Notes: a model not told the origin generated them from the letters alone. A stretch of DNA of 64,000 bases from Streptomyces sp. NRRL S-118 (GCF_000716335.1 NZ_KL591006.1:1-64000), one strand, 5' to 3'; counted from the first letter of the stretch, positions 35,724-45,344 are shown. A program made the numbers and translations.

Positions 35724-35828
35724 TGCTCCCCGTCCGGTGCCGAAGGTGATGGTGATGATCGCCCCAGCAGCCTATGTGTCCGACGGCGGCCCGCCGTGCT
35801 TGTCATCGTCGGTCCAGCTCATCCGGGC

Positions 35829-36491
35829 CTACCGGCGGCAGGTCAGTTTCATCTGGGCCGCCCCGTGGTGGGCGCCCACCACCGAGGTGTCGCCCCAGTC
35901 GCGGCCGCGGTCGGAGAGCTGCACCGTGAAGGTGGGGGCCTTCACCGCGTAGGTGCCGACCTCCACCAGCGTGCCGCGGTGGACCGGCTGGCGGACGCCG
36001 AAGACGGCGTACGCGGACGACGGGTCGTCCGGGTCCTCCAGGACGCGGTAGAGCGTGGGGTTGCCGGCGGCATCGATGTCGCGCGGACCCTTCGGCACGA
36101 ACACCGCCAGGGCGCAGCGTGCGAAGGACGTGCCGACCGGCCAGCTCCAGGTGGCCGAGCCCGTGCCGTCGCCGGTCACGCTGCCCGACATGGGCAGGGC
36201 CGTGAAGCGGCCGTCGCACGTGTCGTCGCGGTGGCCGCCGGAGGGGACCGTGTACCAGGCCGCGTCACCGTTCTCGATCCGGCCCTTCTCCCGGTACGTC
36301 GTCTCGCTCGTGCAGCCCGGGCCCGCCCAGGCCGTGTAACCGGGGGCGCCCGTCGGGGCGATGCGGGAGGGCAGGCTGCGCTCGGGTGGCGGGAGCAGGT
36401 CGTCACGGTCGTCGGCGGACGGCTCGCACGCCGCGAGGCAGGAGACGGCCATCACGACGACCGCCGCCAGTGTGGTGCGTTGGCTCGGCAT
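35829..36491 (-). CDS. Predicted lipoprotein
   Basis: 220 residues. The signal peptide MPSQRTTLAAVVVMAVSCLAAC ends in a lipobox (LAAC). The mature part is beta-rich with several Cys that could pair (GCTSETTY, DDTCDGRF, FARCALAVFVPKG, MKLTCRR) and reads like an all-beta secreted fold. Function unknown. It lies just downstream of a large membrane protein gene on the same strand. Confidence 0.75.
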   Translation of the reverse strand: MPSQRTTLAAVVVMAVSCLAACEPSADDRDDLLPPPERSLPSRIAPTGAPGYTAWAGPGCTSETTYREKGRIENGDAAWYTVPSGGHRDDTCDGRFTALPMSGSVTGDGTGSATWSWPVGTSFARCALAVFVPKGPRDIDAAGNPTLYRVLEDPDDPSSAYAVFGVRQPVHRGTLVEVGTYAVKAPTFTVQLSDRGRDWGDTSVVGAHHGAAQMKLTCRR

Positions 36492-36531
36492 GGGCGATCA
36501 CTATGCACCGTCACTGGCGGTAACGGGAGAG

Positions 36532-38481
36532 TCAGCGCAGCTCCTCCGGGCACGGAGTGCCGCGCGGGAACATCTTGTACGGGGCAGCCAGCCGGTACAC
36601 GCCCGGCTCGGGCGCGAGCAGTTCCGTCCACTCGTCGCCCTCCGCGTCCTCCTCCGCCTTCACCAGGCAGCCGTACACGTTCAGGTAGCTCTTCGGCCCG
36701 TCCTCCCGCTGCTTCGACTCCTCCGTCTCCTGCGGCGGTTCGACCTTCTTGCCCTCCGCGTCGAGCAGCGCGAGCCAGGGCGAGTACGGCACGCGGATCA
36801 GCACCCGGCCGGCCGACTTCAGCCGGATCGTCACCTCCCCCGCGCCCGCCCGCTCCACCGTCGCCGGCGGATCGGCCAGCGGAGTCGGGTCCTCGACCGC
36901 GAAGAGCTGCCAGTTCTCGTCGGTCCACACCGGCTTCAGGTACGGCAGCCCGTCCCGCACCAGTTCCGCCTCCTGCTCGGCGCCGACGTCGGGCTCGCCC
37001 GTGGGCAGCACCACGTAGTGCACGGCCCAGCGGTGCAGCCAGTCCCGGTACGTCGCCGAGTTGAGCGTGTCGTCGTAGAAGACCGGGTTGCGCTCCATGT
37101 CCGCCTGCCGGTTCCAGCCGCGCGCGAGGTTGATGTACGGGGTGAGCGCGGAGGCTTCCCGGTGGCTGCGGGCCGGCACGACCTCGACACGCGCCTTCTC
37201 CGCGCCGCGCCGCTGCAACTGGTTGATCAGCGGCGCCGCCTCGCGCGCCCACGACGCGTCCGGGGCCGTACGGATCACGTCGTCGGCGCTCTTGTAGCCG
37301 ATCCAGCAGTTGAGGCCGGCGAACGCCACGACGATCGCGTACCAGGGCCGCGTGCGCGGAGCCGCGTACGGCAGGGCGGCGAGGAGGACGACACCCGCGA
37401 ACAGCATCGGCAGGCGCGCCACGTTCGACCCGATCTGCGAGTCGACGATCCACGTCAGCAGGGTGCCGAGCGCGTACACCGCCGCACCCGTGCGGACGGT
37501 GCGCCAGTCGGCCGGTACGAAGACGAAGACGAGCACACCGAACGAGAACGGCAGCAGCGTCGAGGCGAACGACATCGGCTGCGTCCCGGAGAAGGGGAAC
37601 AGCCACGACGACAGGGCCACGACGGCGACCGGCGCGAGACCCAGCGCATACGCCCCGGGTCGCCGCTTGTTGAGGAACAGCGCCGCCGCCGCGACGCCCA
37701 GGAACAGCCCCGCCACCGGGCTCGCCGCCGTCGCCAGCCCCGCGAGGGGCGCGGCGACCGCCGCCTTCGCCCAGCGCTTGCGGCGCCAGCGGTACGGCCA
37801 GCAGAAGACCGCCGCCACCGCGCCGAGCGCGAACATCATGCCCAGGCCGAAGGTGACCCGGCCGGACAGCGCGTTGCACAGCAGCGCGAAGACCGCGGCG
37901 AGCGCGCACGCCGTCGGGTTGCGGACGGCCCGGACCCGGACCAGGATCAGCGCGGTCAGCGCCGCGGACGCGGTCCCGGCGATCATCATCGTCGTCCGCA
38001 CGCCGAGCAGCGACATCAGGTACGGCGAGACGACGCTGTACGACACCGGGTGCATCCCGCCGTACCAGGCCAGGTTGTACGCGGAGTCGGGGTGCCGTCC
38101 GACGAACTCCGCCCACGCGTCCTGCGCGGCGAGGTCTCCGCCGCTGTTGGCGAACGCCAGGAACCAGACGACGTGGGTGAGGGCGGCGAGCGCGGTCGCG
38201 ACGGTGACGGGGTGGCGGAGCAGCCTCCGCCGGCGGGCGGCGCGCGCCGCAGCCGTGGGGGTGGTGGCCGTGGAGGTGGTGGCCGCCGGCTGCCGTGCCG
38301 GCCGTGCGGCGGCACGGGCGGCTCCCGTACCGGCTCCGTTTCCGGCGCCGTCCGCCAGGTGCCCGCGGGCGGGCGCGGGGACGGTCACGGGCACGGGCAC
38401 GGGCACGGGCCCGGGTTCGACTCCCGGCTCCGCGCCGGAAGGCGGGTCGCTGTCCGCGCGTGTCGGCTCGGTCGTGGTCAC
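36532..38481 (-). CDS. Large polytopic membrane protein, glycosyltransferase-like topology
   Basis: 649 residues from GTG 38481 (an upstream GTG at 38559 is possible). A Pro/Ala-rich cytoplasmic N-terminus of about 80 residues is followed by some ten to twelve membrane helices, with extracytoplasmic loops such as NSGGDLAAQDAWAEFVGRHPDSAYNLAWYGGMHPVSYS. A soluble C-terminal domain follows (about 420-649: NWQLFAVEDPTPLADPP ... GRVLIRVPYSPWLALLDAEGKKV). The topology resembles GT-C type or arabinosyl-transferase-like envelope proteins, but no catalytic motif is certain. Confidence 0.65.
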   Translation of the reverse strand: MTTTEPTRADSDPPSGAEPGVEPGPVPVPVPVTVPAPARGHLADGAGNGAGTGAARAAARPARQPAATTSTATTPTAAARAARRRRLLRHPVTVATALAALTHVVWFLAFANSGGDLAAQDAWAEFVGRHPDSAYNLAWYGGMHPVSYSVVSPYLMSLLGVRTTMMIAGTASAALTALILVRVRAVRNPTACALAAVFALLCNALSGRVTFGLGMMFALGAVAAVFCWPYRWRRKRWAKAAVAAPLAGLATAASPVAGLFLGVAAAALFLNKRRPGAYALGLAPVAVVALSSWLFPFSGTQPMSFASTLLPFSFGVLVFVFVPADWRTVRTGAAVYALGTLLTWIVDSQIGSNVARLPMLFAGVVLLAALPYAAPRTRPWYAIVVAFAGLNCWIGYKSADDVIRTAPDASWAREAAPLINQLQRRGAEKARVEVVPARSHREASALTPYINLARGWNRQADMERNPVFYDDTLNSATYRDWLHRWAVHYVVLPTGEPDVGAEQEAELVRDGLPYLKPVWTDENWQLFAVEDPTPLADPPATVERAGAGEVTIRLKSAGRVLIRVPYSPWLALLDAEGKKVEPPQETEESKQREDGPKSYLNVYGCLVKAEEDAEGDEWTELLAPEPGVYRLAAPYKMFPRGTPCPEELR

Positions 38482-38599
38482 TGCGGCTCTCAGTCCTCTG
38501 CGTCGTCCCCTCTGCGAAGACGCCGCCCCGACGCCCGGCAGTTGACCGGACGCTAACACGCGGGGCGCCCCGGCGGCCCGGGACGCCCCCTGACGTGCG

Positions 38600-41122
38600 T
38601 CAGCTCAGGCGGGTCAGCTTGTCGCCGATGCCCGGCTCGTCCACGGCGCTCCGCAGCGCCACCGGCACCCGTACCTGGCTGGCACCCTCGCCCACCGTGA
38701 GGGTGCCGACCTTGGTGCCGGCCGGGGCCGTGTGCGGCGGGGTCGCTCCGTCGTCGCTCAGCTCCAGCTCGACCTTCAGGCCCGACCAGCCGACGACCTT
38801 GACGTCCTTGGTCGCGATGACCGGGGTCCTGCCGCCCATCCCGTTGTCGACGTGACCGACGACCTCGCCCTTCTTCACGACCGTGCGGCTCTCCAGCAGC
38901 TCCTGCGTCGCGAGCATCGCCTGCTTGCTGGCGGCGATCGCCGTGCCGAGGATCGGCGTCCTGTGCTGGCCGAAGACCGCGCCGACGATCAGCTGGTCCG
39001 TGTCGCCGACCTTCTTGTGCGCGGCGAACAGCAGGTTGCCGCCGGCCTTGGTGGTGCTGCCGGTCTTGATGCCGATCGCGCCGTCGAACGGCACGAGCTC
39101 GTTCCAGTTGCGCCACTTCTTGCCGGAGGGGTCCTTCCACTCGGGAAGCTTGGTGATGTCCACCAGCGCCGGGATCTCCACCAGCTTCTCGCCCAGCTTC
39201 ACCTGGTCCTCGGCGGTGCTCACGGTCGTCGCGTCGAGCCCGGAGGGGTCGGTGTAGGTGGTGTTGGTCATCCCGAGCTCCTTGGCGGTGGCGTTCATCT
39301 TCTTGACGAACGCCGCCTCGGAACCCGCGTCCCAGCGGGCGAGCAGCCGTGCGATGTTGTTCGCGGACGGGATCATGATGGCCGCGATCGCGTCGCGCTC
39401 GGAGATCTTGTCGCCGGCCTTGACGGTGTCCAGCGTGGACTCGCCCTGGGCGTCGAAGCCGCCCTCCTTCTCGGCCTTGGGGTCGATCTCGATCATCGGC
39501 CCGTTCTCCCCCTTCTTCAGGGGGTGGTCGCGCAGGATGATGTACGCGGTCATCGACTTGGTGACGGACGCGATCGGCACCGGCTTCTGCTCGCCGAACG
39601 AGTCGACCGTGCCGAGGCCCGTGGCCGTCATCCAGCCCTGGCCCTGGTCGGGCCACGGGAGGGACGGCTTGCCGCCCTCGAAGGCGTACGAGGACTCGGC
39701 GGTGAGCGTCAGGGTGGGCTCCGGCAGCGGCCGGACGGCCTGTACGACCGCAAAGACGATCAGCAGGAGGATGACGAGCGGCGTCCAGATCTTCACGCGC
39801 CGGACCAGCGTGCGGACCGGGGTCTCCGGGGGCGGCGGCGTGTTGGTCAGCTCGGCGAGCAGGTCGAGCGGTGGCAGCGGCGGCATGGGCTGCTGCTTGG
39901 TCCGCTCGGCCTCGGTGAGGGACGCGGGCTCGGCGCTCCCTGCCGGTGCGGCGCTCCCTGCGGGTGCGGTGCTCCCTGCGGGTGCGGCCGGCGCGGGCTT
40001 GGGCGGGGAATCCGGCGTGGGCTTCGGCGTGGGCTTCGGCGTGGGCTTCGGCTGCCCGGCAGGGCGTACGTCGTCGTGGCGCAGCGGTACGAACTTGCTG
40101 GTCCGCTCGGCGGGCTTCTCGGGTGCGGGCTTGGGATCCGGCTTCGGTTCCGCCTCGGGCTCAGCCCCGGGTGCTGCTCCGGACTTCGCTTCGGGCTTCG
40201 CCTTGGGCGGCGTGACGGCCTTCAGCATGGTCGTCGGCTGGTCCACGGCCTTGCGCGGGATCGCCTGGAAGACAGCGGTGGGCTGGTCGACGGGCGCGTC
40301 CGCCTTCGGGTCCTTCGCGTCCTTCGGGGCGTGCGGGTCCTCCTCGGAACCCTTCGCGTCCTGCGCGTCCTGCGCGTCCTGCGGGGCCGGGGCGGCCTGC
40401 GGGGCCTTCGCGTCCTGCGCGTCCTGCGGGGCCGGGGCGGCCGCGGAGGGCTCCGCACCGCCGCCCGAGCGCGGGGCCCGGGGCGCGCGGGCCGGCGCGG
40501 GCGCCGGGGCGTCCGCGCCCTGGCGCTCGTCCGCCGTGGCGGAACCTTCCGCCCCGGCGTCACCGCCGTCCTCGGAGGCGGCGGCGTCCTTGGGCGCGTC
40601 GTCGGCGACCCAGGCCGCCACGGCGGCGCGCAGCCGCGCGTCACCGTCCTTCGAGCGGTCCTCCGCGGCACCCCTGTCCGAAGAGGCCGCCTCCGCCGGC
40701 TCCTCGCCGGACGGGGCGGCTTCGTCGTCCTCGTCGTCCTCGTCGTCGTCCTCGCCGTTGTGCGGCGCGGTGGCCTCCGCGGCCCCCGGCTCGTCGCCGG
40801 ACGCGGGCTCGCCACCCCGGCGAGCGGCCTCCTCCCCCTTCGCGGGTGCGCCGGACCCCGGGGCCTCGGGAGCGGGAGCGTCGGGGGACTCCGCAGCCTC
40901 GGGAGCCTCCGGAGCGTCGGCGGATCCAGGAGCCTCCGCGGCGTCCGGTGCGTCGGACGGCTGGGGAACCGCGGTGGTCCGGGGAAGCGTCTTGAAGACC
41001 GCGGTCGGCTGGTCGACGGCTGCCCCGTCGCCGCGCACGCGCACCCGCGGGTCGCGTTCGCTCGAAGACGTCCTCCCCGACGACTTCTGCTGCTCCGACT
41101 TGTCGGGGGACTCGCCCGCCAC
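38600..41122 (-). CDS. D-alanyl-D-alanine carboxypeptidase (peptidase S11) with a long cytoplasmic extension
   Basis: 840 residues from GTG 41122. The first 440 or so are Ala/Pro/Glu/Asp-rich and disordered, with three copies of a VDQPT motif (residues 36-40, 278-282, 292-296). One membrane helix (VKIWTPLVILLLIVFAVVQAV, about 443-463) is followed by the penicillin-binding domain with SVTK (S519, K522), SAN (S586) and KTG (K686). It trims peptidoglycan stem peptides outside the cell. The extension is several times longer than in typical DacA proteins. Confidence 0.9.
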   Translation of the reverse strand: MAGESPDKSEQQKSSGRTSSSERDPRVRVRGDGAAVDQPTAVFKTLPRTTAVPQPSDAPDAAEAPGSADAPEAPEAAESPDAPAPEAPGSGAPAKGEEAARRGGEPASGDEPGAAEATAPHNGEDDDEDDEDDEAAPSGEEPAEAASSDRGAAEDRSKDGDARLRAAVAAWVADDAPKDAAASEDGGDAGAEGSATADERQGADAPAPAPARAPRAPRSGGGAEPSAAAPAPQDAQDAKAPQAAPAPQDAQDAQDAKGSEEDPHAPKDAKDPKADAPVDQPTAVFQAIPRKAVDQPTTMLKAVTPPKAKPEAKSGAAPGAEPEAEPKPDPKPAPEKPAERTSKFVPLRHDDVRPAGQPKPTPKPTPKPTPDSPPKPAPAAPAGSTAPAGSAAPAGSAEPASLTEAERTKQQPMPPLPPLDLLAELTNTPPPPETPVRTLVRRVKIWTPLVILLLIVFAVVQAVRPLPEPTLTLTAESSYAFEGGKPSLPWPDQGQGWMTATGLGTVDSFGEQKPVPIASVTKSMTAYIILRDHPLKKGENGPMIEIDPKAEKEGGFDAQGESTLDTVKAGDKISERDAIAAIMIPSANNIARLLARWDAGSEAAFVKKMNATAKELGMTNTTYTDPSGLDATTVSTAEDQVKLGEKLVEIPALVDITKLPEWKDPSGKKWRNWNELVPFDGAIGIKTGSTTKAGGNLLFAAHKKVGDTDQLIVGAVFGQHRTPILGTAIAASKQAMLATQELLESRTVVKKGEVVGHVDNGMGGRTPVIATKDVKVVGWSGLKVELELSDDGATPPHTAPAGTKVGTLTVGEGASQVRVPVALRSAVDEPGIGDKLTRLS

Positions 41123-41300
41123 CGTGCCTCCTTCAAAAACGCCGTGTCCGAACCATGTACCAGTGTCCTGTGTGAGCGCTTGGCCCCCGTGCTAGACGAG
41201 AACGACATACCTACCGGTTCCCGTACGAAGCACCCAGGCACTCTCGACAGACCAATGTGAGAGGGGTCACCCTGTCATTCATCCACGCGGGGAGGCATGG

Positions 41301-42041
41301 ATGGGCAGGAGCCGCAGAACACTTCCGGAGGAGCTTCTGCTGCTCGCTCTGGACCCGGCCACGGGTACCACAGCGCAGCCGCAGTCGCTCGACCTCGGTC
41401 TCGCCGGAGCTCAGCTAGTGGAGCTGGCACTGGCGGGACGGATAGCCCCTGACGGGGATCGTATCGCCGTGGTGATGCCACGGCCGACCGGAGATCCGAC
41501 ACTGGACTCCGCGCTGGAACTGCTGCGCAGGCGTGGCAGCCCGGTGCGGGCGGTCCACTGGATCGGCGGGCCCCGGCTGGGGCTGCGCCAGACGTATCTC
41601 TCGCATCTGGAACGGTGCGGCATGGTGCATGCCGTCGAGGGCCAGATGTGCGGGGTGCTGCCGACGACTCGCTACCAGGCGACGGACACGGCCATCAGCC
41701 GGGAGATCAGGGCCCGGCTGGACAGCGCGATCCGCACCGGTGTGCCGCCGGACCCGCGGACCGCGGCGCTCGCCGCGCTGGCCCATGCGGTCGGACTCGG
41801 CAAGCACCTGTACCCGGGGAACGAGGGACGCTCGTCCCGCTCCCGGCTGCGGGACCTGATCAGGCACGACCCCATGGGCGGACTCGTGGCGCACGCCGTG
41901 CTGGACGTCCAGAACGGCGCGGCCGCACAGCCCCGCCGCAGTCCCACCGCACCGGGCGGCGGCGGCCGGCAGGCCGCGGGCGTACCGATGCAGCAGCGGT
42001 CGCGCGCCGCCGGGCCGATGGCCCGTGTCGTCAGCGCGTAA
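41301..42041 (+). CDS. GPP34 (GOLPH3/Vps74-like) family phosphoprotein
   Basis: 246 residues with a GGGGAGG ribosome binding site. LPEELLLLALDPATG, LGLAGAQLVELALAGRI and the later RLDSAIRTGVPPDPRTAALAALAHAVGLGKHLYP are the GPP34 pattern. In eukaryotes these bind phosphoinositides; in Streptomyces, where many copies occur, the role is unknown. A Gly/Arg/Gln tail ends the protein. Confidence 0.88.
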   Translation: MGRSRRTLPEELLLLALDPATGTTAQPQSLDLGLAGAQLVELALAGRIAPDGDRIAVVMPRPTGDPTLDSALELLRRRGSPVRAVHWIGGPRLGLRQTYLSHLERCGMVHAVEGQMCGVLPTTRYQATDTAISREIRARLDSAIRTGVPPDPRTAALAALAHAVGLGKHLYPGNEGRSSRSRLRDLIRHDPMGGLVAHAVLDVQNGAAAQPRRSPTAPGGGGRQAAGVPMQQRSRAAGPMARVVSA

Positions 42042-42070
42042 CGCACCACGCAAGACCCGTACGGGAGCCG

Positions 42071-42118
42071 CACGAGAGCGCGCGGGGCAGCCCACCAGGG
42101 CGGTCCCGCGCGCTCGTG
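42071..42118 (+). terminator. Hairpin terminator after the GPP34 gene
   Basis: CACGAG plus GCGCGCGGG pairs with CCCGCGCGC plus TCGTG around a 17-nt loop, with one bulged A. Confidence 0.7.
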
Positions 42119-42246
42119 TCCGCGCCGCTCGCACGCCGCGTGTGTGGCCATTTCCCAGCGCGCCCGGCGCATTGGTGGCAGTCTGCTGAGACGTAGATAC
42201 GCAGAGCTACGCCAGTTTCAGATAGGCAGCCGGAGGTGCAGTTTCC

Positions 42247-43104
42247 GTGGCGTCCAACGTCAACCCCACCGTCAGGCGACGCAGATTGGGCCAGGAGCTG
42301 CGGCGACTGCGTGAGCTCAAGGGCATGACGGCGGAGGAGGTGGCGGAGCGGCTGCTGGTGTCGCAGTCGAAGATCAGCCGTCTGGAGAACGGCCGCCGCT
42401 CCATCAGCCAGCGCGACGTCCGTGACCTGTGCGGGGTGTACGAGGTCGAGGACCACCGGATCGTCGATTCGCTGATGCAGATGGCGAAGGACTCGCGCCA
42501 GCAGGGCTGGTGGCACGCCTTCGGTGACATCCCGTACAGCGTCTACATCGGCCTGGAGACGGACGCCGCCTCGCTGCGGGTGTACGAGCCGCAGGTGGTG
42601 CCGGGGTTGCTGCAGACCCGGCGGTACGCGGAGGCCCTGATCACCGGTGCGCTGCCGGAGAGCGCGCCGGCGGACATCGAGAAACGGGTCAACGTCCGGG
42701 CCCGCCGCCAGGAGCGCATCAAGGACTCCGAGCAGCCGCTGCGCCTGTGGGCGGTGATCGACGAATCGGCGCTGCGCCGGGTGGTGGGCGACAAGCAGCT
42801 CATGATCGAGCAGCTGGAGCACCTCGTCGAGCAGTCGCAGCAGCCCCATGTCACGGTCCAGGTGCTGCCGTTCGAGATGGGTGCGCATCCGGGCATCAGC
42901 GGGCACTACGCGATCCTGGAGTTCCCGGACGCCGCCGACTCCTCCGTCGTCTATATCGAGGGGGTCACCAGCGACCTCTACCTGGAGAAGGCGAACGACG
43001 TCCAGAAGTACAGCGTCATGTACGAGCACCTGCGCGCCCAGGCGCTCAACGCCGACCAGACGCGGCAGTTCATCACGGGTGTGATGAAGGACTACGCACG
43101 CTGA
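42247..43104 (+). CDS. XRE-type regulator with DUF5753 (Scr1-like) domain
   Basis: 285 residues from GTG 42247 with a GGAGGTG site. The helix-turn-helix is LGQELRRLRELKGMTAEEVAERLLVSQSKISRLENGRRSISQRDVRDLCGVY (14-66). The rest is DUF5753: YIGLETDAASLRVYEPQVVPGLLQTRRYAEALI ... RARRQERI ... VVIDESALRRVVG-like ... VTVQVLPFEMGAHPGISGHYAILEFPD. These regulators pair with small DUF397 proteins in developmental or antibiotic control. The partner follows 186 bp on. Confidence 0.9.
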   Translation: MASNVNPTVRRRRLGQELRRLRELKGMTAEEVAERLLVSQSKISRLENGRRSISQRDVRDLCGVYEVEDHRIVDSLMQMAKDSRQQGWWHAFGDIPYSVYIGLETDAASLRVYEPQVVPGLLQTRRYAEALITGALPESAPADIEKRVNVRARRQERIKDSEQPLRLWAVIDESALRRVVGDKQLMIEQLEHLVEQSQQPHVTVQVLPFEMGAHPGISGHYAILEFPDAADSSVVYIEGVTSDLYLEKANDVQKYSVMYEHLRAQALNADQTRQFITGVMKDYAR

Positions 43105-43290
43105 CGTACACCGGTCCGGACGAGAAGGCCGGTACGGTACACCCCCACCGGCCTTCCACGGAAGGCCCCTTGGAATATGCCATCCGGTCGAGTGAACGAC
43201 CGGCCCGCGCTCCGAAGCCGACGAGTAGCGTCGATCACGCCAGTACGGCCCATTCGCGGCCCCCTTACGGCAGAAACCGGAGCGAAGAAG

Positions 43291-43491
43291 ATGGCAATCA
43301 TTCAGGGCGCCACGGACACCTGGACCAAGTCCTCGTACTCGGGCGGCAACGGTGCGTGTGTCGAAGTGAAGTCCCCGGTGGTCCAGGAGATCGCGGTGCG
43401 GGACTCGAAGGTGCCGGCAGGACCGTCGATCACGTTCGTCCCCTCCTCGTGGAACGCGTTCGTCCGGGAAGTGAGCACGGGGGCCCTCTGA
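43291..43491 (+). CDS. DUF397 family protein
   Basis: 66 residues from ATG 43291. TWTKSSYSGGNGACVEVKSPVVQEIAVRDSKVPAGPSITFVPSSWNAFVREV is the complete DUF397 pattern. Such proteins accompany XRE/DUF5753 regulators and are proposed to bind or antagonise them, like a toxin-antitoxin pair. Confidence 0.9.
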   Translation: MAIIQGATDTWTKSSYSGGNGACVEVKSPVVQEIAVRDSKVPAGPSITFVPSSWNAFVREVSTGAL

Positions 43492-43734
43492 GCCTGTCCG
43501 CCGCTCGGCAGCACCGCACCACCGCATGAGCCCTCTCGACTGGTCCGCCGTCCCGGCCGAGGGGGCTCGGTCGTGCCCGGCGCACGCCGGCCCGCGACCC
43601 CGCAGAAGCCGGTCCACGTACCGGTCCGCCCGGCACGGCCGGGATGAACGGCGCCAGGGAGCCGCCCGGAGCCGCGCCGGTGGTGCGCGGGGGCGCATTC
43701 CCCACCCCGCCGGCACCGCGAGGCCCTCGCCCGC

Positions 43735-44115
43735 GAAGTCACGGTCGTCATCAAGTGGGTGGCCGGCCTGATGGGGCCGATCGCGATCCCGTTCACGCTC
43801 GGGCTGCTGCGGGCCTTCCGGAAGTCGGGGCCGACGGCGGCTCTGGTGTCATGGGCGGCGGGCCTGTTCGCCTTCCGGCTGACGAACTACGGCATGGACG
43901 GCGTCGAGCTGCAGATCCAGATCGTCTCGCCGGTGGCGACCTCGCTGCTGCTGTACGTGCTGATCGGGTTCGTCAGGCCGGAGGACACCCCGGAGCGGGA
44001 CCGGGTGCTCGACCGGCTCCACTCCGACGCCGGCGGCCCGGCGTCCGGGGCGGGTGCCCTCGCGGAGCCCGGGCCCCGGACCCGGAGGACCCCCGTCCGT
44101 CAGCCCCTCGGGTAG
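43735..44115 (+). pseudogene. C-terminal fragment of a sodium:solute symporter (SSS) family gene
   Basis: The frame reads EVTVVIKWVAGLMGPIAIPFTLGLLRAFRKSGPTAALVSWAAGLFAFRLTNYGMDGVELQIQIVSPVATSLLLYVLIGFVRPED, which looks like the last two to three helices and tail of an SSS transporter. Upstream, the frame closes at a TGA near 43650 and the 240 bp behind the DUF397 gene have no transporter character. The 10 or more preceding helices are therefore missing. The final 16 bp overlap the convergent ADP-ribosylglycohydrolase gene. Symporter and glycohydrolase genes often neighbour each other, so this is probably the relic of such a pair. Confidence 0.6.
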
Positions 44116-45221
44116 CGGGCGAGCCAGCCCGGCGCGGAGGCGCCCGGTCCGTGCAGGGCGGGGCCCTGCGTCATCTCCATGGCGAAGTCGTCCGCCAGTT
44201 CCAGGATCGTCGGCCGCCCTTCCAGCTCGGCCAGCCAGGCCGGCGGGAGGGCGGTCTCGCCGTGCAGGGCACCCAGCAGCGCGCCGGTGAGCGCACCGGT
44301 GGCCTCCGAGGGCCCGTCGTGGTTGACGGCCAGGCGCAGCCCGTGCCGCACGTCCTCGCCGACCAGCGCGCAGTACACGGCGATGGCCAGCGCGTCCTCC
44401 GCGTGCTCGCCGTCGGTGTCGCCGAGCGACGAGATCCGCGCGGGGCTCGGGATGCCCTGGCGCACGGCGCCGAGGGCTCGCTTGAGTGCCTCGGCCACCG
44501 GCTCGTGGCCGGGGCGGGGCGCGAGCTGGGCCAGCGCCCGCTGGACGGAGCCGTCGACGGTCTCACCACGGGCCAGGCCGTGCACGATGACGGCGAAGGC
44601 ACCGGCCGCCAGGTACGCGGCGGGGTGGCCGTGCGTCTGGACCGCGCACTCCACGGCGAGCTGGCACACCAACTGCGGTTCCCAGCCCACCAGCAGCCCG
44701 AACGGCGCGGAGCGCACCAGCGCGCCGGCGTCCCGGGCGGCGGGGTTCCTGGGGTGGTCCAGCGTGCCCAGGATCTCGTCGGCGAGCCCGGTGAGGGTCG
44801 CGCGGGCCGGGTCGCGGCGGGCGTAGAGCCACTCCTCGCAGGCGAGCCACCCGTTGTCCTTGCGACGCTCGTCGGGACCCCAGTCCCGCTGGGTCGCCGC
44901 CCACCGCAGGTGCGCGCGGTGCACGTCGGTCGGCGGGTGCCAGGCGCCGGTGTCGCGGCGCACCTGGGCGCGTATCAGCCCGTCGACCGTGAAGAGCGTG
45001 AGCTGGGTGGCCGACGTGACGGCCCCGCGCCGCCCGTACGCGGGCGTCAGGTCGGCCAGGCCCTCGGCGCCGTGCGCGGCGCGGATCGCCTCCACCGACA
45101 GCTGCGAGACCCCGGCCCCCAGGGCGTCACCGATGGCGCCGCCGAGGAGGCAGCCCCGCACCCGGGCGCGGAAGTCCTGCTGCTCGGCCCGGCCCCAGAC
45201 AGCCGCGGCTGCTGCACACAC
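44100..45221 (-). CDS. ADP-ribosylglycohydrolase family protein with altered metal site
   Basis: 373 residues from GTG 45221 (ribosome binding site GGGAGGGG). The fold is clear: RVRGCLLGGAIGDALGAGVSQ, a long helical body, and RLAVNHDGPSEATGALTGALLGALHGE. Active family members carry a TDDT-like motif near residue 70 and GDSDST near the C-terminus to hold two Mg2+. Here these read TSAT (69-72) and GPSEAT (about 303-308), so several Asp ligands are lost while GD at 31-32 remains. It may be a binding-only protein or use another chemistry. Confidence 0.82.
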   Translation of the reverse strand: MCAAAAAVWGRAEQQDFRARVRGCLLGGAIGDALGAGVSQLSVEAIRAAHGAEGLADLTPAYGRRGAVTSATQLTLFTVDGLIRAQVRRDTGAWHPPTDVHRAHLRWAATQRDWGPDERRKDNGWLACEEWLYARRDPARATLTGLADEILGTLDHPRNPAARDAGALVRSAPFGLLVGWEPQLVCQLAVECAVQTHGHPAAYLAAGAFAVIVHGLARGETVDGSVQRALAQLAPRPGHEPVAEALKRALGAVRQGIPSPARISSLGDTDGEHAEDALAIAVYCALVGEDVRHGLRLAVNHDGPSEATGALTGALLGALHGETALPPAWLAELEGRPTILELADDFAMEMTQGPALHGPGASAPGWLARYPRG

Positions 45222-45344
45222 CTCGCGCCCCTCCCGTCCCTGTCACCTGCGTCCGGCGCGCAGCACTGTAATCGAACGGGTGCCGGTCGTCCGGGGGCCG
45301 CGTGTTATGCGGCCGTTCCCCCTCCTGGCGGCTTCTGGGCGGGT

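Noticed and set aside
38590..38603. CTGACG-TG-CGTCAG near the end of the carboxypeptidase gene
   Set aside because: The spacer is two bases, not three, and it overlaps a stop codon, not a promoter, so I did not count it in the regulon.
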